The position numbers and the translations under genes were made by a program. The notes under the pieces were generated by a model that was not told where the DNA came from, searched no databases, and was given only the letters and a program-made list of their open reading frames with translations. Shown in pieces: positions 1 through 8,857 of a stretch of 64,000 bases of DNA (positions are counted from its first letter, which is position 1; every line of letters starts with the position of its first letter). This DNA is from Photobacterium lipolyticum (GTDB taxonomy: Bacteria > Pseudomonadota > Gammaproteobacteria > Enterobacterales > Vibrionaceae). The stretch is taken from the NCBI RefSeq assembly GCF_003026475.1, contig NZ_PYMC01000017.1, positions 1-64,000 on the forward strand, written 5' to 3'.

Positions 1-33
1 GATCAATACCAATTATCTTATGCTTAACCATGG
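1..33 (-). CDS. Start of a probable IS110-type transposase, cut by the window edge
   Basis: On the minus strand an ATG at 33 is preceded by a good ribosome binding site (GAAGGA, about 8 bases upstream) and reads MVKHKIIGID before the sequence ends. The I-I-G-I-D opening is typical of IS110/IS1111 transposases, whose DEDD catalytic domain begins with an IGID strand, but it also occurs in other RNase H-like ATPase folds. Only ten residues are visible, so the family is an inference from this motif and from the neighbouring IS remnants. Confidence 0.35.
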
Positions 34-694
34 TCTTATCCTTCTCGATTTCAGATAGTAGAAACAACACTATCTTGGCGCATTATGACGCCGTTTGGGA
101 GAGGGAGGAGACCATCTCATCACTACATCATAACCACAGAGGAATGAGCGGCGAACACAACGAGAAACACAATGATAATAAGGCGTAGCGTCAACACTAA
201 TGAGAGAAGAACGCGCTTTGGTCATCGGTAATCCCTTTATCTGAAAATGATGATGAAGGTTAAGGTAGCGAGACTAGGTAGTTCTTTCATCTTGGGTTAA
301 GTGTATTGAGATCGACCAGACGGAGTGGTGAAAGTAACAGGTTTGTGCTTTTCATAGGGTGTCTGTCTCTATTAATGATTAATGAATCGTTAATCCTCGG
401 TGGCACAGTCATATGGGAATTGTAGAGATAAAACGACATGGCGGGACTAACAAATCTGAAGCACTGGTCTTTTACAACCCGCACTCCGATTTGATTACTG
501 CTACCGTTCAGTCTTTGAGTCACCTGCGGAAAGTAGAGCTATTTAGCAAATAGCCTTTAGTTTATGTAAAGGGGTGGCGATGTAAAAACTATTGAGTCAA
601 GGTGCACGTTAATATATGTTTACTCGAGTGAGCAGAGTAAAGAGCATCTGTAGTCTGTGAGTATGATGAATAGTAGCGAATACAACCTAATACA
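34..694. other. Gene-poor stretch without a recognisable gene
   Basis: No credible gene is seen. One minus-strand 78-codon open frame (287-523) has no recognisable domain and no clear ribosome binding site. If the edge gene is an IS110-family transposase, the first 100-200 bases here would be the non-coding end of that element. I could not identify element ends or target duplications. Confidence 0.5.
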
Positions 695-1357
695 TTAATT
701 AGCACACTGCGTTATTGCTATTTCCTCATCGCTGGATACTTTACATAATATTAACTTGTCACTACTCATAGCTTGAGTGAAATTACTTTGTGTTGGGTTA
801 CCTTTCTGGACAATATCGGTAAACTGATTTATTTGGGATTCTGTCAATGTTTCATAACCGACATCATATTTTGCGATAATAGGACTTTCAACACCTTTCT
901 GATAACAAAATTCGTTAATACTACTATTGTTAATAGTAATGGTTGTATTATTGTAGATACCATCTACGGAGGTTTCGAGACTACATACTATCGCACCTTG
1001 TAATTTTTCATCATTGTCTGGCAAGCGGGGTAGGCTCGCAAACAGGTCAAAGCTATCACTAGTGCGCGCTAATTGATATCTTTGAATGTTGTGCGTCCAG
1101 AATCCTGTATCCGGAAGGTCTGTTCCATAGCCCCAAATTTCTCCTGAACCAATACTGCCGGTGTATATAAGGTCATTACATGTGTTCTGGAAAAAGTGGT
1201 AACTGTTGCGGTTAACGGAACTGTCTGTCACTTGTACTACCTTAGTATCAGCAGCACAATCCCCACTTTTGGAACTCCCATCAACCGATCCATTATCACC
1301 CGAACCACACCCATACAATCCCCCCAAGGTAGCGAGAATTAACAAGCCGTTTCTCAT
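695..1357 (-). CDS. Putative lipoprotein of unknown function
   Basis: This 220-residue protein starts with a lipoprotein signal peptide (MRNGLLILATLGGLYGC) with the lipidated cysteine at residue 17, so it should be exported and anchored in a membrane. I chose the inner ATG at 1357 because an AAGGA ribosome binding site lies about 8 bases upstream and the signal peptide then has normal length; a longer in-frame start at 1414 would put 19 charged residues before it. After the cysteine comes a short Gly/Ser/Asp linker, then a globular region with several cysteines (in CAAD, NTCND, VCSLE, EFCYQ, LCKVS and the final CAN). I do not recognise the family. It stands alone among IS debris, so horizontal acquisition is plausible. 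Confidence 0.7.
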   Translation of the reverse strand: MRNGLLILATLGGLYGCGSGDNGSVDGSSKSGDCAADTKVVQVTDSSVNRNSYHFFQNTCNDLIYTGSIGSGEIWGYGTDLPDTGFWTHNIQRYQLARTSDSFDLFASLPRLPDNDEKLQGAIVCSLETSVDGIYNNTTITINNSSINEFCYQKGVESPIIAKYDVGYETLTESQINQFTDIVQKGNPTQSNFTQAMSSDKLILCKVSSDEEIAITQCAN

Positions 1358-1755
1358 TGTTTTTTTCCTTATTCTGATATTAGATATGTTATAAGACATG
1401 ATGAGTATTCCCAATATTAAAATTCATTTCAGATAAAAATGTTTATTATTAAACGGCGGTCACACTTGGTAGAGGCGGTAAAGTTATATCTATCACATTC
1501 AGTGCAATGAAATATATTTAACGTTGATACAGAGGTGGGAGAAAAATGTAAATTTGGCGACTGACTGTGCCTAGTGCAATGTGTTATTGTTTCTTTTGTC
1601 GATAATATGTTGGTGTTTTATAATTTGTGGTTTATTTGCTGGTAGCAGACGCTTAATTGGATAAACACGAAATTGCTGCGTATTCCGGCGATTATGATCT
1701 AGGATTCCGTTTTAATCCGATCACCTTTTTATCCTCTTTTTCTCTATCCTTATTT
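1358..1755. other. AT-rich gap between the lipoprotein gene and the istB remnant
   Basis: No gene, tRNA or clear hairpin is seen in these roughly 400 bases. The left part is the promoter side of the lipoprotein gene. The right part should contain one end of the decayed IS21 element, but I could not define its terminal inverted repeat. Confidence 0.5.
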
Positions 1756-2471
1756 TTACTCTAAGTGATCGGATTGCACCAGTCTCCGCATGGATTCTCC
1801 TCCCAATTCGATTCGGTGGCTGTTGTGGATGAGACGATCTAGCAACGCATCTGCGACGGTGGCATTGCCTATCATGTTGTACCATTCCGTACGGGGAGCA
1901 GGCTGACAACGATAGTGCTACTTACCTGGTATCGATCCTCTAGCACTTCCAGTAAGTGCCCGCATGATCTTGAGACAGCTTTCCCATCCCCAGTCATCAA
2001 TAACCAGTAACTGCTTTCTAGCCAGGGCCTGTAGCTGTTTTTGGTATGTGCCATCCAGACGACCTGTACTCAGGTCATCCAGTAAACGGCTCAGTCGATA
2101 GTAGCGGGCCGTATGTTGCTGCTCGCAAACCTGAGTTGCCAGGGTGCAAGCGCTATAGGTCTTGCTTGCACCTGTTGGGCCTGTAACCAAGATGTTCTGG
2201 TGTTTATGAAGGTAGCCACCGGTCAGTAGTTCACTGACCTGGTGGCGTTTGAGCCCTCGGCCTTCTTTGTACAGTATTCGGCTTGGCTGGGTATCCAGCC
2301 TTAACTTTGCCTGACGGTTCAGGCGTTGGATTTTGGTCTGGCTTCGGTTGAGTCACTCACTTTCGAGCAGCAGGCCTAAGCGCTCCTCGAACGTCAACTC
2401 AGAATACGTAGAGAGTTGCTCTTGTTGCTGCTCCAGTGCGGTGGCGTTATGACTCAGGCGAAGGGGTTCAT
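1756..2471 (-). pseudogene. istB: istB remnant: IS21-family transposition helper ATPase, broken
   Basis: Read across frames, the minus strand gives a nearly complete IstB, the AAA+ helper ATPase of IS21 elements: an N-terminal LTFEERLGLLLESE, a P-loop region (LVTGPTGASKT), a Walker B segment (LLVIDDWG) and a C-terminal part (NATVADALLDRLIHNSHRIE) ending at a TAA at 1756. It is inactive. There is a one-base deletion just after the start (codons 4-5), an in-frame TGA where LLESE is followed by LNRSQ (near 2350), and further frame changes around 1915-1990. The P-loop also has Ser where Gly is usual (GASKT for GVGKT). Confidence 0.85.
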
Positions 2472-2480
2472 CTTTATCTC

Positions 2481-2535
2481 CTAGTGGTAACCGTCGGGGC
2501 CACGCACATTGCTGTGGACAAGGTCAGGTGTCGTT
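2481..2535 (-). pseudogene. istA: istA remnant: C-terminal tail of the IS21 transposase
   Basis: Ten bases upstream of the istB start, the minus strand reads TPDLVHSNVRGPDGYH followed by a TAG at 2481-2483. IS21 IstA transposases characteristically end in an H-x-N-[IV]-R-G-x-x-Y-[YH] tail, so this is what remains of istA, placed as in an intact element. The DDE catalytic core is missing: beyond about 2540 no IstA sequence is recognisable, so the upstream half has been deleted or replaced. Confidence 0.6.
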
Positions 2536-2702
2536 GTTATGTCATGACTGAGTTGGCCTTCGCGATGATTAACCAACAGATTTTTGATGAACTTTATCTA
2601 ATCCGAACATTACAAATTAGATCAAAAGCACTAACATGCTTTTGTCCAAAAGCTCTTAAGGTACCCCATAGAATCTACTCATGATGATTCCTCCTTGCCA
2701 TC

Positions 2703-3055
2703 CTAATCAGTGCCTGTTGTGCCCAGCATAATGTTGAATCGGGTATTTGATACTAAAGCCTGCGAAAGACTTCTTTGCCGAGTTTGACAAAGGATAAAAC
2801 ATGTTGATTTATAAAGGTGTTGCCTAGAAATGGCAGTGCCATCCGGCATGCTCTGCGGCAATATCGAACCACCAATAGACGATGAAAGCGAGTTGGCCAA
2901 TAAAAATGGATATCCTGGCCGGTACTTAGGGTCTTGAGTCCGGCTTTGGCGCAGGTCAAACTATACTGTGGACTTTTAAGATCTCGCAAGGTTTCTCAAC
3001 CCGCATACGCTTTTTATAAAACCGTACAGCGAGAAGAAAAGATGTCCGTTGAATA
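2703..3055 (-). pseudogene. IS4-family transposase C-terminal remnant, frameshifted
   Basis: In pieces on the minus strand I read FYKKRMRVE, then TLRDLKSPQYSL, then HVLSFVKLGKEVFRRL. These are the conserved C-terminal blocks of an IS4-type transposase (Y-(2)-R-(3)-E signature followed by FRDLKSPQYG and VLSxVxLGKExLR in common family members). The pieces lie in more than one frame, so at least two frameshifts have occurred, and the N-terminal DDE region is absent. It abuts the istA tail, which suggests nested or sequential insertion. Confidence 0.7.
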
Positions 3056-3336
3056 TTCTTGGTAAAATGTCAGGAAAAATTACGATAGTGAGTCTAGCTC
3101 AACGAAAAAGCAGCAATTCTGTATTGTTAGTTCTCAGATGCAACACAAAGTAACGACGATTATTTACGCAGACTGTCAAGAAAATTTTCCAAGTGAGCAT
3201 AGCGTTAAAGAAAATTTTGCTGCGCAAATATATTCATATGCGCCATTCGAACGATGTTGTAAAATTGCTGAGTGATAACAATATAAGTTCAAACTATCTA
3301 TTGTACACCTACGAGGATATTGGAGTTTAAAAAATA

Positions 3337-3831
3337 ATGAAGAGCAAGGGCTTTACACTAATTGAACTGGTTGTGGTTATAGTGATATTGGGAATCCTTG
3401 CGGTCACAGCTGCACCAAGATTTCTAAACATGCATAGGGATGCACGCATAGCATCCCTTGAGGGTTTCATTGGTGCTGTTAAAGCAGCTAATTCAATTGT
3501 TGTAGGCAAGGCAACTGTCGTGGGAATTGAATCAGCTAAAGTTGAAACAAACATCCCGAACACTGATTTGTATGTGCTTGACGGCCAGATGAGTATTAAG
3601 CCTAAACACATAAAAGCTGCAATGAATGTTGATGGCTTTATGATGACCGATTATGAATTTAGCGATGTGCCAAGTACGTTCATATATTTGGGTGATAAAG
3701 AAATGACAGGGACAGAACTTAAAGCCATGGGTTGTTTTATTCAACTTACTCGCTCAATCGAAATGCAAGATGGCTCTGACGTTATCGATTATGGTGATTT
3801 GAGGGTGAATAAACTCTACGATGGCTGTTAA
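3337..3831 (+). CDS. Type IV pilin-like protein (MSHA-type), orphan
   Basis: This 164-residue protein has a class III prepilin leader: MKSKG followed by FTLIELVVVIVILGILAV, so cleavage by prepilin peptidase after Gly5 would leave a 159-residue mature pilin with Phe1 and Glu5, the residues needed for N-methylation and assembly. The start LGILAVTAAPRFLN resembles MSHA-type pilins. Two cysteines, C133 and C164 at the very end, could form the usual C-terminal disulfide loop. A GGAG lies about 11 bases before the ATG. No pilus assembly genes are nearby, so it would have to use machinery encoded elsewhere; whether it is expressed is not known. It lies between an IS remnant and non-coding DNA, consistent with a transferred cassette. 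Confidence 0.8.
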   Translation: MKSKGFTLIELVVVIVILGILAVTAAPRFLNMHRDARIASLEGFIGAVKAANSIVVGKATVVGIESAKVETNIPNTDLYVLDGQMSIKPKHIKAAMNVDGFMMTDYEFSDVPSTFIYLGDKEMTGTELKAMGCFIQLTRSIEMQDGSDVIDYGDLRVNKLYDGC

Positions 3832-4740
3832 AGAGGGGGCCCATAGTTCGTTGTTCGATTAAGGAAGAACAACGTACATCCAAATAACCACCCACGCACC
3901 CCCACTTAAAATCCTAAGTCGCTGGGTCGGTCACACCAGACTGGCCCAGTAACTCCTCTCTAGCCCTTGTGCTACCTGACTTCCCTGATTTTTTCTTTTC
4001 GTGATTTCCTTGTCGTTGTCGTCGTGCCTGTCCTCTGCCGGTCTTTGGCTGCGATTTTAGGCTGATTATGTGGATTTTCCCGACGGCGGCGACGGTAGAG
4101 TGGGTTGTCTGTCTGAGATGGATTCAGCCCAGTGATTCAACTCACCTACAACTACCACCAGAACCCTATCTGATTAGCTCTGAAACAGGCTGTCGTTAGA
4201 GTTTTGTTGATCTGAGTATGAACATCAGTCTGTGATCTATCTGCTGAATCTGGCTGTGGGAGGGGCTGAAACTAAGACAGGGGAAATTTTGTTTACGATA
4301 GAACTGACCAATTACCTGTCTTTGGTAATTGGTCTTTGTCTAATCACATCCGTATCAGATCAGTATGTTCTTCAGCACTGGTATCACTAGCACGATGCCT
4401 AGTGTTAGTTAGGTTACTAAATTATCTATATATTAATAACTTGAACCTAAGGAACGGAATGTTGGTTATATTTTTGTTAGTAACCGCTCACTGATTTTCT
4501 GCCGGTTATGAATGGGCTAAGTGTTGTATGGACTTGGTTAGATGTGTAGATACACGGAAGAGTATTGCATGTGATATGCAGTATTGGATTGCTGTTAGAA
4601 ATGTAGCTTCGTGGAAACTTACTGATGAATTTCAGTGGAGCAGATGAAAAGGAGCTTAGTTGACCTAGCCTGAAGACAGGATATGAACAAGAAGTAAGAA
4701 TGGTGTCGGACTGGAAAAGTCCATGAATCATAAGAAGAAG
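3832..4740. other. About 0.9 kb without a gene, with two inverted repeats
   Basis: I find no credible coding region here; a minus-strand open frame at 4477-4731 shows no domain and unlikely composition. An 8-bp inverted repeat with a 10-base loop lies at 3849-3874, just after the pilin gene, but lacks a T-run. A perfect 11-bp inverted repeat with a 7-base loop lies at 4306-4334. The remainder has no repeat or RNA that I can name. This gap separates the accessory stretch from the tRNA gene. Confidence 0.6.
4306..4334. repeat. Perfect 11-bp inverted repeat
   Basis: GACCAATTACC is followed by 7 bases and then its exact reverse complement. There is no long T-run on either side, so it could be an operator, the end of a lost element or a weak terminator. 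No flanking gene helps decide. Confidence 0.6.
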
Positions 4741-4816
4741 TGGTGGCCCCTGTCTGACTTGAACAGACGACCAAGCGATTATGAGTCGCCTGCTCTAACC
4801 ACTGAGCTAAGGGGCC
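4741..4816 (-). tRNA. ileX: tRNA-Ile2 (anticodon CAU, lysidine type)
   Basis: A complete 76-base cloverleaf with encoded CCA: acceptor stem GGCCCCT pairing with AGGGGCC, D-arm TAGCTCAGTGG, anticodon loop CTCATAA with CAT, and T-arm with TTCAAGT. From memory it matches E. coli ileX except for compensated bases in the T stem, so this is the AUA-decoding tRNA-Ile whose C34 must be changed to lysidine by TilS, not an elongator tRNA-Met. It sits downstream of rpoD, also a known location in enterobacteria. The accessory stretch begins at its 3' end, as expected if integrases have used this tRNA. Confidence 0.95.
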
Positions 4817-4991
4817 AGTGTGCGAGAAATTATATGGGATGACCTGACGCTTGTCTAGCGATTAAAGGCGATGTTTTGTTTGCTTTTTAGGCAGTTAAAA
4901 AATTATTGCCTTGTAATCATTAGGTAAGGAGAGATTACGATTACCGGGCTGGAGAAATGATGAGAGCCATGCAGAAGGTTGGAGCGGAAAT

Positions 4992-5022
4992 AAAAAAGCG
5001 AACCCGGAGGCTCGCTTTTTTT
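4992..5022 (-). terminator. rpoD intrinsic terminator
   Basis: On the minus strand a GC-rich hairpin (GCGAGCC / GGTTCGC with flanking A and T runs) follows the rpoD stop by 18 bases and ends in a run of T. It closes the rpsU-yqeY-dnaG-rpoD operon. Confidence 0.85.
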
Positions 5023-5039
5023 ATTGCAAACTTCAACGA

Positions 5040-6881
5040 TTACTCGTCAAGGAAACTGCGCAGCACGTCTGAGCGGCTTGGGTGACGCAATTTACGCAAT
5101 GCTTTTGCTTCGATCTGACGAATACGCTCACGCGTTACGTCGAACTGCTTACCCACTTCCTCTAGGGTGTGGTCAGTGTTCATATCGATACCGAAACGCA
5201 TACGAAGGACTTTAGCTTCTCGTGGCGTTAAGCCAGCTAGAACATCGTTGGTTGCTCCGCGCAAGTTCGTTGCTGTCGCGGCATCCATTGGAAGCTGTAG
5301 CGTGTTATCTTCAATGAAATCACCTAGGTGTGAATCTTCATCATCACCAATAGGTGTCTCCATTGAGATAGGCTCTTTGGCAATCTTAAGCACTTTACGG
5401 ATCTTGTCTTCAGGCATTTGCATGCGCTCAGCCAGTTCTTCCGGTAAAGGTTCACGACCCATTTCCTGTAGCATTTGGCGAGAGATACGATTCAGTTTGT
5501 TGATCGTTTCAATCATGTGTACTGGAATACGGATAGTACGCGCTTGGTCAGCAATCGAACGAGTGATTGCCTGACGGATCCACCATGTAGCATAAGTTGA
5601 GAACTTATAACCACGACGGTATTCGAACTTGTCTACCGCTTTCATCAGACCGATGTTGCCTTCCTGGATCAGATCCAAGAATTGCAGACCACGGTTGGTG
5701 TATTTTTTAGCAATCGAGATAACCAGACGTAAGTTCGCTTCAACCATCTCTTTCTTCGCTCGGCGGGCTTTCGCTTCACCGATAGACATACGACGGCTGA
5801 TATCTTTAATACGTTCGATTGACAGGCCAGTCTCTTGTTCCAGCATTCTCAGCTTGTATGATGCGCGACGAAGATCTTCTTCGTAGTTCTTCAAACGCTC
5901 GGCATACGGCTTGCCAGAATTCAGTGCTTCATCAATCCATTCACTTGAGGATTCGTTGCCAGCAAAGAATTTAACAAAGGTTTTCTTTGGCATCTTGCTG
6001 TTGTCGACACACATACGCATGATAAGACGCTCATTGGTGCGTACTTTATCCATGGAGTCGCGTAGTGAGCGAACAAGCTTGTCAAACTGTTTTGGGATCA
6101 GGCGGAACTGCTTGAAAATTTCAGACAGCTCTGCAACGGCTACTTCGGTCTTCGCATTGTGGCGGCCGTGAGTCGTAATTGCTGTCGCCATTTTTTCATA
6201 AGAGTTGCGTAGCTCGAGGAATTTCTCGCGAGCTAACTCTGGATCAATACCTGTATCTTCTTCTTCTTCTTCTTCGTCATCGCTTTCTTCAAGATCTTTA
6301 TCTTCATCTTCAAGTTCGCTTTCGCTTAGCTCTGAACCGATGTGAGTCGCCGTCGGTGATGCGGTTTGTTCTTCGTTCGGGTCAATAAAGCCAGAGATGA
6401 TATCAGTCAGACGAAGCTCGTCGGCTTCAACTTTATCAAACTGCTCTAACAGGTGAGCGATTGCAGAAGGATACTCAGCTACTGAACACTGAACCTGGTT
6501 GATACCATCTTCAATGCGCTTTGCGATATCAATCTCGCCTTCACGGGTAAGTAGTTCAACCGTACCCATTTCACGCATGTACATACGAACCGGGTCAGTG
6601 GTACGACCGATCTCGCTTTCTACGCTAGATAACGCTTGGGCCGCCGCTTCGATGGCGTCTTCATCTGCATTATCTTCAGTCATCATCAATTCATCGGCAT
6701 CAGGAGCGGTTTCCACTACCTTAATACCCATGTCATTGATCATCTGGATAATGTCTTCAACCTGATCGGAATCAACAATGTCTTCCGGTAGGTGATCATT
6801 TACTTCGGCGTAGGTCAGATAGCCTTGCTCTTTGCCTTTCGCGACAAGTAACTTTAGCTGAGACTGCGGATTTTGCTCCAT
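5040..6881 (-). CDS. rpoD: RNA polymerase sigma-70 factor RpoD
   Basis: The primary housekeeping sigma factor (613 residues, the usual length). Region 1.1 is at the N terminus. Region 1.2 contains [11 protein letters not shown] near residue 97. A non-conserved region with an acidic run follows (around 190-215). Region 2 has the [22 protein letters not shown] block and [15 protein letters not shown] for -10 recognition. Region 3 follows, and region 4 has the helix-turn-helix [20 protein letters not shown] near the C terminus for -35 recognition. It is the last gene of the macromolecular synthesis operon, 92 bases after dnaG; that gap may hold an additional promoter, but I could not define one. 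Nothing unusual. Confidence 0.98.
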   Translation of the reverse strand: MEQNPQSQLKLLVAKGKEQGYLTYAEVNDHLPEDIVDSDQVEDIIQMINDMGIKVVETAPDADELMMTEDNADEDAIEAAAQALSSVESEIGRTTDPVRMYMREMGTVELLTREGEIDIAKRIEDGINQVQCSVAEYPSAIAHLLEQFDKVEADELRLTDIISGFIDPNEEQTASPTATHIGSELSESELEDEDKDLEESDDEEEEEEDTGIDPELAREKFLELRNSYEKMATAITTHGRHNAKTEVAVAELSEIFKQFRLIPKQFDKLVRSLRDSMDKVRTNERLIMRMCVDNSKMPKKTFVKFFAGNESSSEWIDEALNSGKPYAERLKNYEEDLRRASYKLRMLEQETGLSIERIKDISRRMSIGEAKARRAKKEMVEANLRLVISIAKKYTNRGLQFLDLIQEGNIGLMKAVDKFEYRRGYKFSTYATWWIRQAITRSIADQARTIRIPVHMIETINKLNRISRQMLQEMGREPLPEELAERMQMPEDKIRKVLKIAKEPISMETPIGDDEDSHLGDFIEDNTLQLPMDAATATNLRGATNDVLAGLTPREAKVLRMRFGIDMNTDHTLEEVGKQFDVTRERIRQIEAKALRKLRHPSRSDVLRSFLDE

Positions 6882-6973
6882 AGACGATATCCAACTTCGG
6901 GTCTGAGTGAGAATTTAGTGTGCAGAAATGCAAACCATTAACTATAACAAATTTCTTAATTGTTGACTACATA

Positions 6974-8725
6974 CTAGCCAGGACGGTTCAGTAATAGTAA
7001 CTGTAACTCCTGCTTTTCTTCGACTGATAAGCCGACGGTATTTGATTTCGCCTGCAATTTTTCGATTTGTTGTTTAACGCACTGGCCAATTACTTTGTCC
7101 ATTGCGTCTAAAAATACATCTAGAGTGTTATCCTCGTCTTTTGACAGAGGTAGTTCCCATGCAGCCAAACGGGCCATCATGGATTCTTGCTTATTGCCAC
7201 GCCAGTGCTCTAGTAACTGGCCTGTGGTGATATTGGGGTTCGCTCGGCATTTATCAACTATTGATAGCAATAAATTTAACCCAGCCACGTTAATTCCTTC
7301 AAATGCAGCCATGTCAAATTCGAGGCTGTTGACAAAATGCGGCCTCTGGATCAGCAATGCGATAACCTCACGCATTGGTGTTCGCTTGATTTCGGGTTGA
7401 CCAACTTTTTTAGTTTCAACACCTTGCCTTGATATTAGCTGTTGAAGTTGTGTTTCATCTGGTAAACCTAACTTTTTTCCGAGCTGCTCACGTAAGTATA
7501 GTCGCAGCGTTCCACCTGGCACTTTATCGATCAATGGAACCGCCAGGGTGCTGAGTTTGGCTTTACCTTCTTTGCTGCTGGTATCAACCTGTTGCATCAG
7601 GGTATTAAATAAAAACTCTGTCAGGGGCATTGCCTGGTTGATACGTTGCTCGAATGCTTCCTTGCCTTCACTGCGAATACAGGAATCCGGGTCTTCACCA
7701 TCGGGTAAGAACATGAATTTCAACTGACGGCCATCGGTCAGATAGGGCAGTCCCTGCTCCATGGCGCGCCACGCTGCTTCCCTGCCAGCCCGATCACCGT
7801 CGTAACAGCAAACGACAGTACTGGTCTGGCGAAACAGAGTCTGGATATGATCACCTGTGGTGGCCGTTCCCAGAGAGGCCACGGCATAATCAACCCCAAA
7901 TTGCGCAAGGGCAACGACGTCCATATATCCTTCGACAACCAGGAGCTTTTCTGGTTCCCTGTGGGCTTGCAACACTTCATAAAAGCCGTACAATTCGCGG
8001 CCTTTATGGAATATCGGGGTTTCCGGTGAGTTAAGGTACTTAGGGGTTCCATCACCTAAGACTCGGCCACCAAAACCAATGACGCGCCCGCGGCGATCAT
8101 GGATCGGAAACATCACTCGGCCACGGAAACGGTCATAACGACGACCATTATCGTTTTCGATCAACATGCCGGTGGTGACAAGTGATTTTTGCGATTCAGG
8201 ATCCCGGCCAAAACGGCTACGAACCATATCCCATTGATCGGGGATATAACCGATCCCAAATTTTTGTACTACTTCACCGGATAGGCCTCGATTTTTCAGG
8301 TAATCGATCGCGACTTGTCCATCAGGAGTACGCAGTTGAGATTGGTAAAATTGTGAAATTAAACCCATCTGATCATACAGGCTTCTTTTTTCTGCAGTAC
8401 GTGGGCCTGAAGGTTTGCCGCCGTCTTCTCGGGGAACGTCAAGACCGAGTTGTGAGGCGAGCTCTTCAACGGCTTCGACAAACTCAAGCCGATCAAACTC
8501 CATGACGAAGTCAAGAACGTTACCGTGCACACCACAGCCAAAACAGTGATAGAACTGCTTTTCTTGGCTGACAGAAAAGGAAGGAGTTTTCTCATTATGG
8601 AAAGGACAACAGGCACCGAAGTTTTTGCCTTGTTTCTTTAGTTTCACTCGCGCATCAATGACATCCACGATGTCATGTCGTGTGATGAGATCATCAATAA
8701 ATGAACGAGGGATTCTTCCTGCCAT
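6974..8725 (-). CDS. dnaG: DNA primase DnaG
   Basis: Makes RNA primers for Okazaki fragments and leading-strand start at the replication fork, working with the DnaB helicase. The 583-residue protein has the N-terminal CHC2 zinc-binding domain (CPFHNEKTPSFSVS near 40, then HCFGCG), an RNA polymerase core with TOPRIM motif (VVEGYMDVVAL near 265 and the DGDRAG acidic motif near 310) and a helical C-terminal DnaB-binding domain. It lies between yqeY and rpoD on the same strand. The 132-base gap before it holds a hairpin like the internal terminator upstream of dnaG in E. coli, which would keep primase expression far below that of rpsU. Confidence 0.97.
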   Translation of the reverse strand: MAGRIPRSFIDDLITRHDIVDVIDARVKLKKQGKNFGACCPFHNEKTPSFSVSQEKQFYHCFGCGVHGNVLDFVMEFDRLEFVEAVEELASQLGLDVPREDGGKPSGPRTAEKRSLYDQMGLISQFYQSQLRTPDGQVAIDYLKNRGLSGEVVQKFGIGYIPDQWDMVRSRFGRDPESQKSLVTTGMLIENDNGRRYDRFRGRVMFPIHDRRGRVIGFGGRVLGDGTPKYLNSPETPIFHKGRELYGFYEVLQAHREPEKLLVVEGYMDVVALAQFGVDYAVASLGTATTGDHIQTLFRQTSTVVCCYDGDRAGREAAWRAMEQGLPYLTDGRQLKFMFLPDGEDPDSCIRSEGKEAFEQRINQAMPLTEFLFNTLMQQVDTSSKEGKAKLSTLAVPLIDKVPGGTLRLYLREQLGKKLGLPDETQLQQLISRQGVETKKVGQPEIKRTPMREVIALLIQRPHFVNSLEFDMAAFEGINVAGLNLLLSIVDKCRANPNITTGQLLEHWRGNKQESMMARLAAWELPLSKDEDNTLDVFLDAMDKVIGQCVKQQIEKLQAKSNTVGLSVEEKQELQLLLLNRPG

Positions 8726-8793
8726 ACAATGAGTAATACCTGAAAATAATTATGGGATATAGAGTGTAAAAACAGACTGAAAAATGTTGAAGA

Positions 8794-8840
8794 TAAAATA
8801 CAAACAAGCCGCGCATTCCTGATGGATAGCACGGCTTGTT
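8794..8840 (-). terminator. Internal terminator/attenuator upstream of dnaG
   Basis: A 9-bp perfect stem (AACAAGCCG / CGGCTTGTT), extended by two more pairs past one mismatch, is followed on the minus strand by a T-rich stretch (TGTATTTT). It lies between yqeY and dnaG. The E. coli operon has a partial terminator at the equivalent place, so a read-through terminator that lowers dnaG output is a reasonable inference. Confidence 0.7.
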
Positions 8841-8857
8841 GTAGAACTGGGTTAGTT

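Noticed and set aside
287..523. 78-codon minus-strand open frame near the left edge
   Set aside because: No ribosome binding site, no recognisable domain and atypical composition; treated as chance or IS-end sequence.
4477..4731. 84-codon minus-strand open frame next to the tRNA
   Set aside because: Composition (Ser/Phe/Thr-rich), no start signal and no family; likely a chance frame.
4741..4816. Elongator tRNA-Met as identity of the CAU tRNA
   Set aside because: The body matches the known ileX tRNA-Ile2 pattern, including its acceptor stem and anticodon arm, rather than tRNA-Met.
4741..4816. Attachment-site duplication of the tRNA 3' end inside the window
   Set aside because: I looked for a second copy of the 3' end in 1-4740 and found none.
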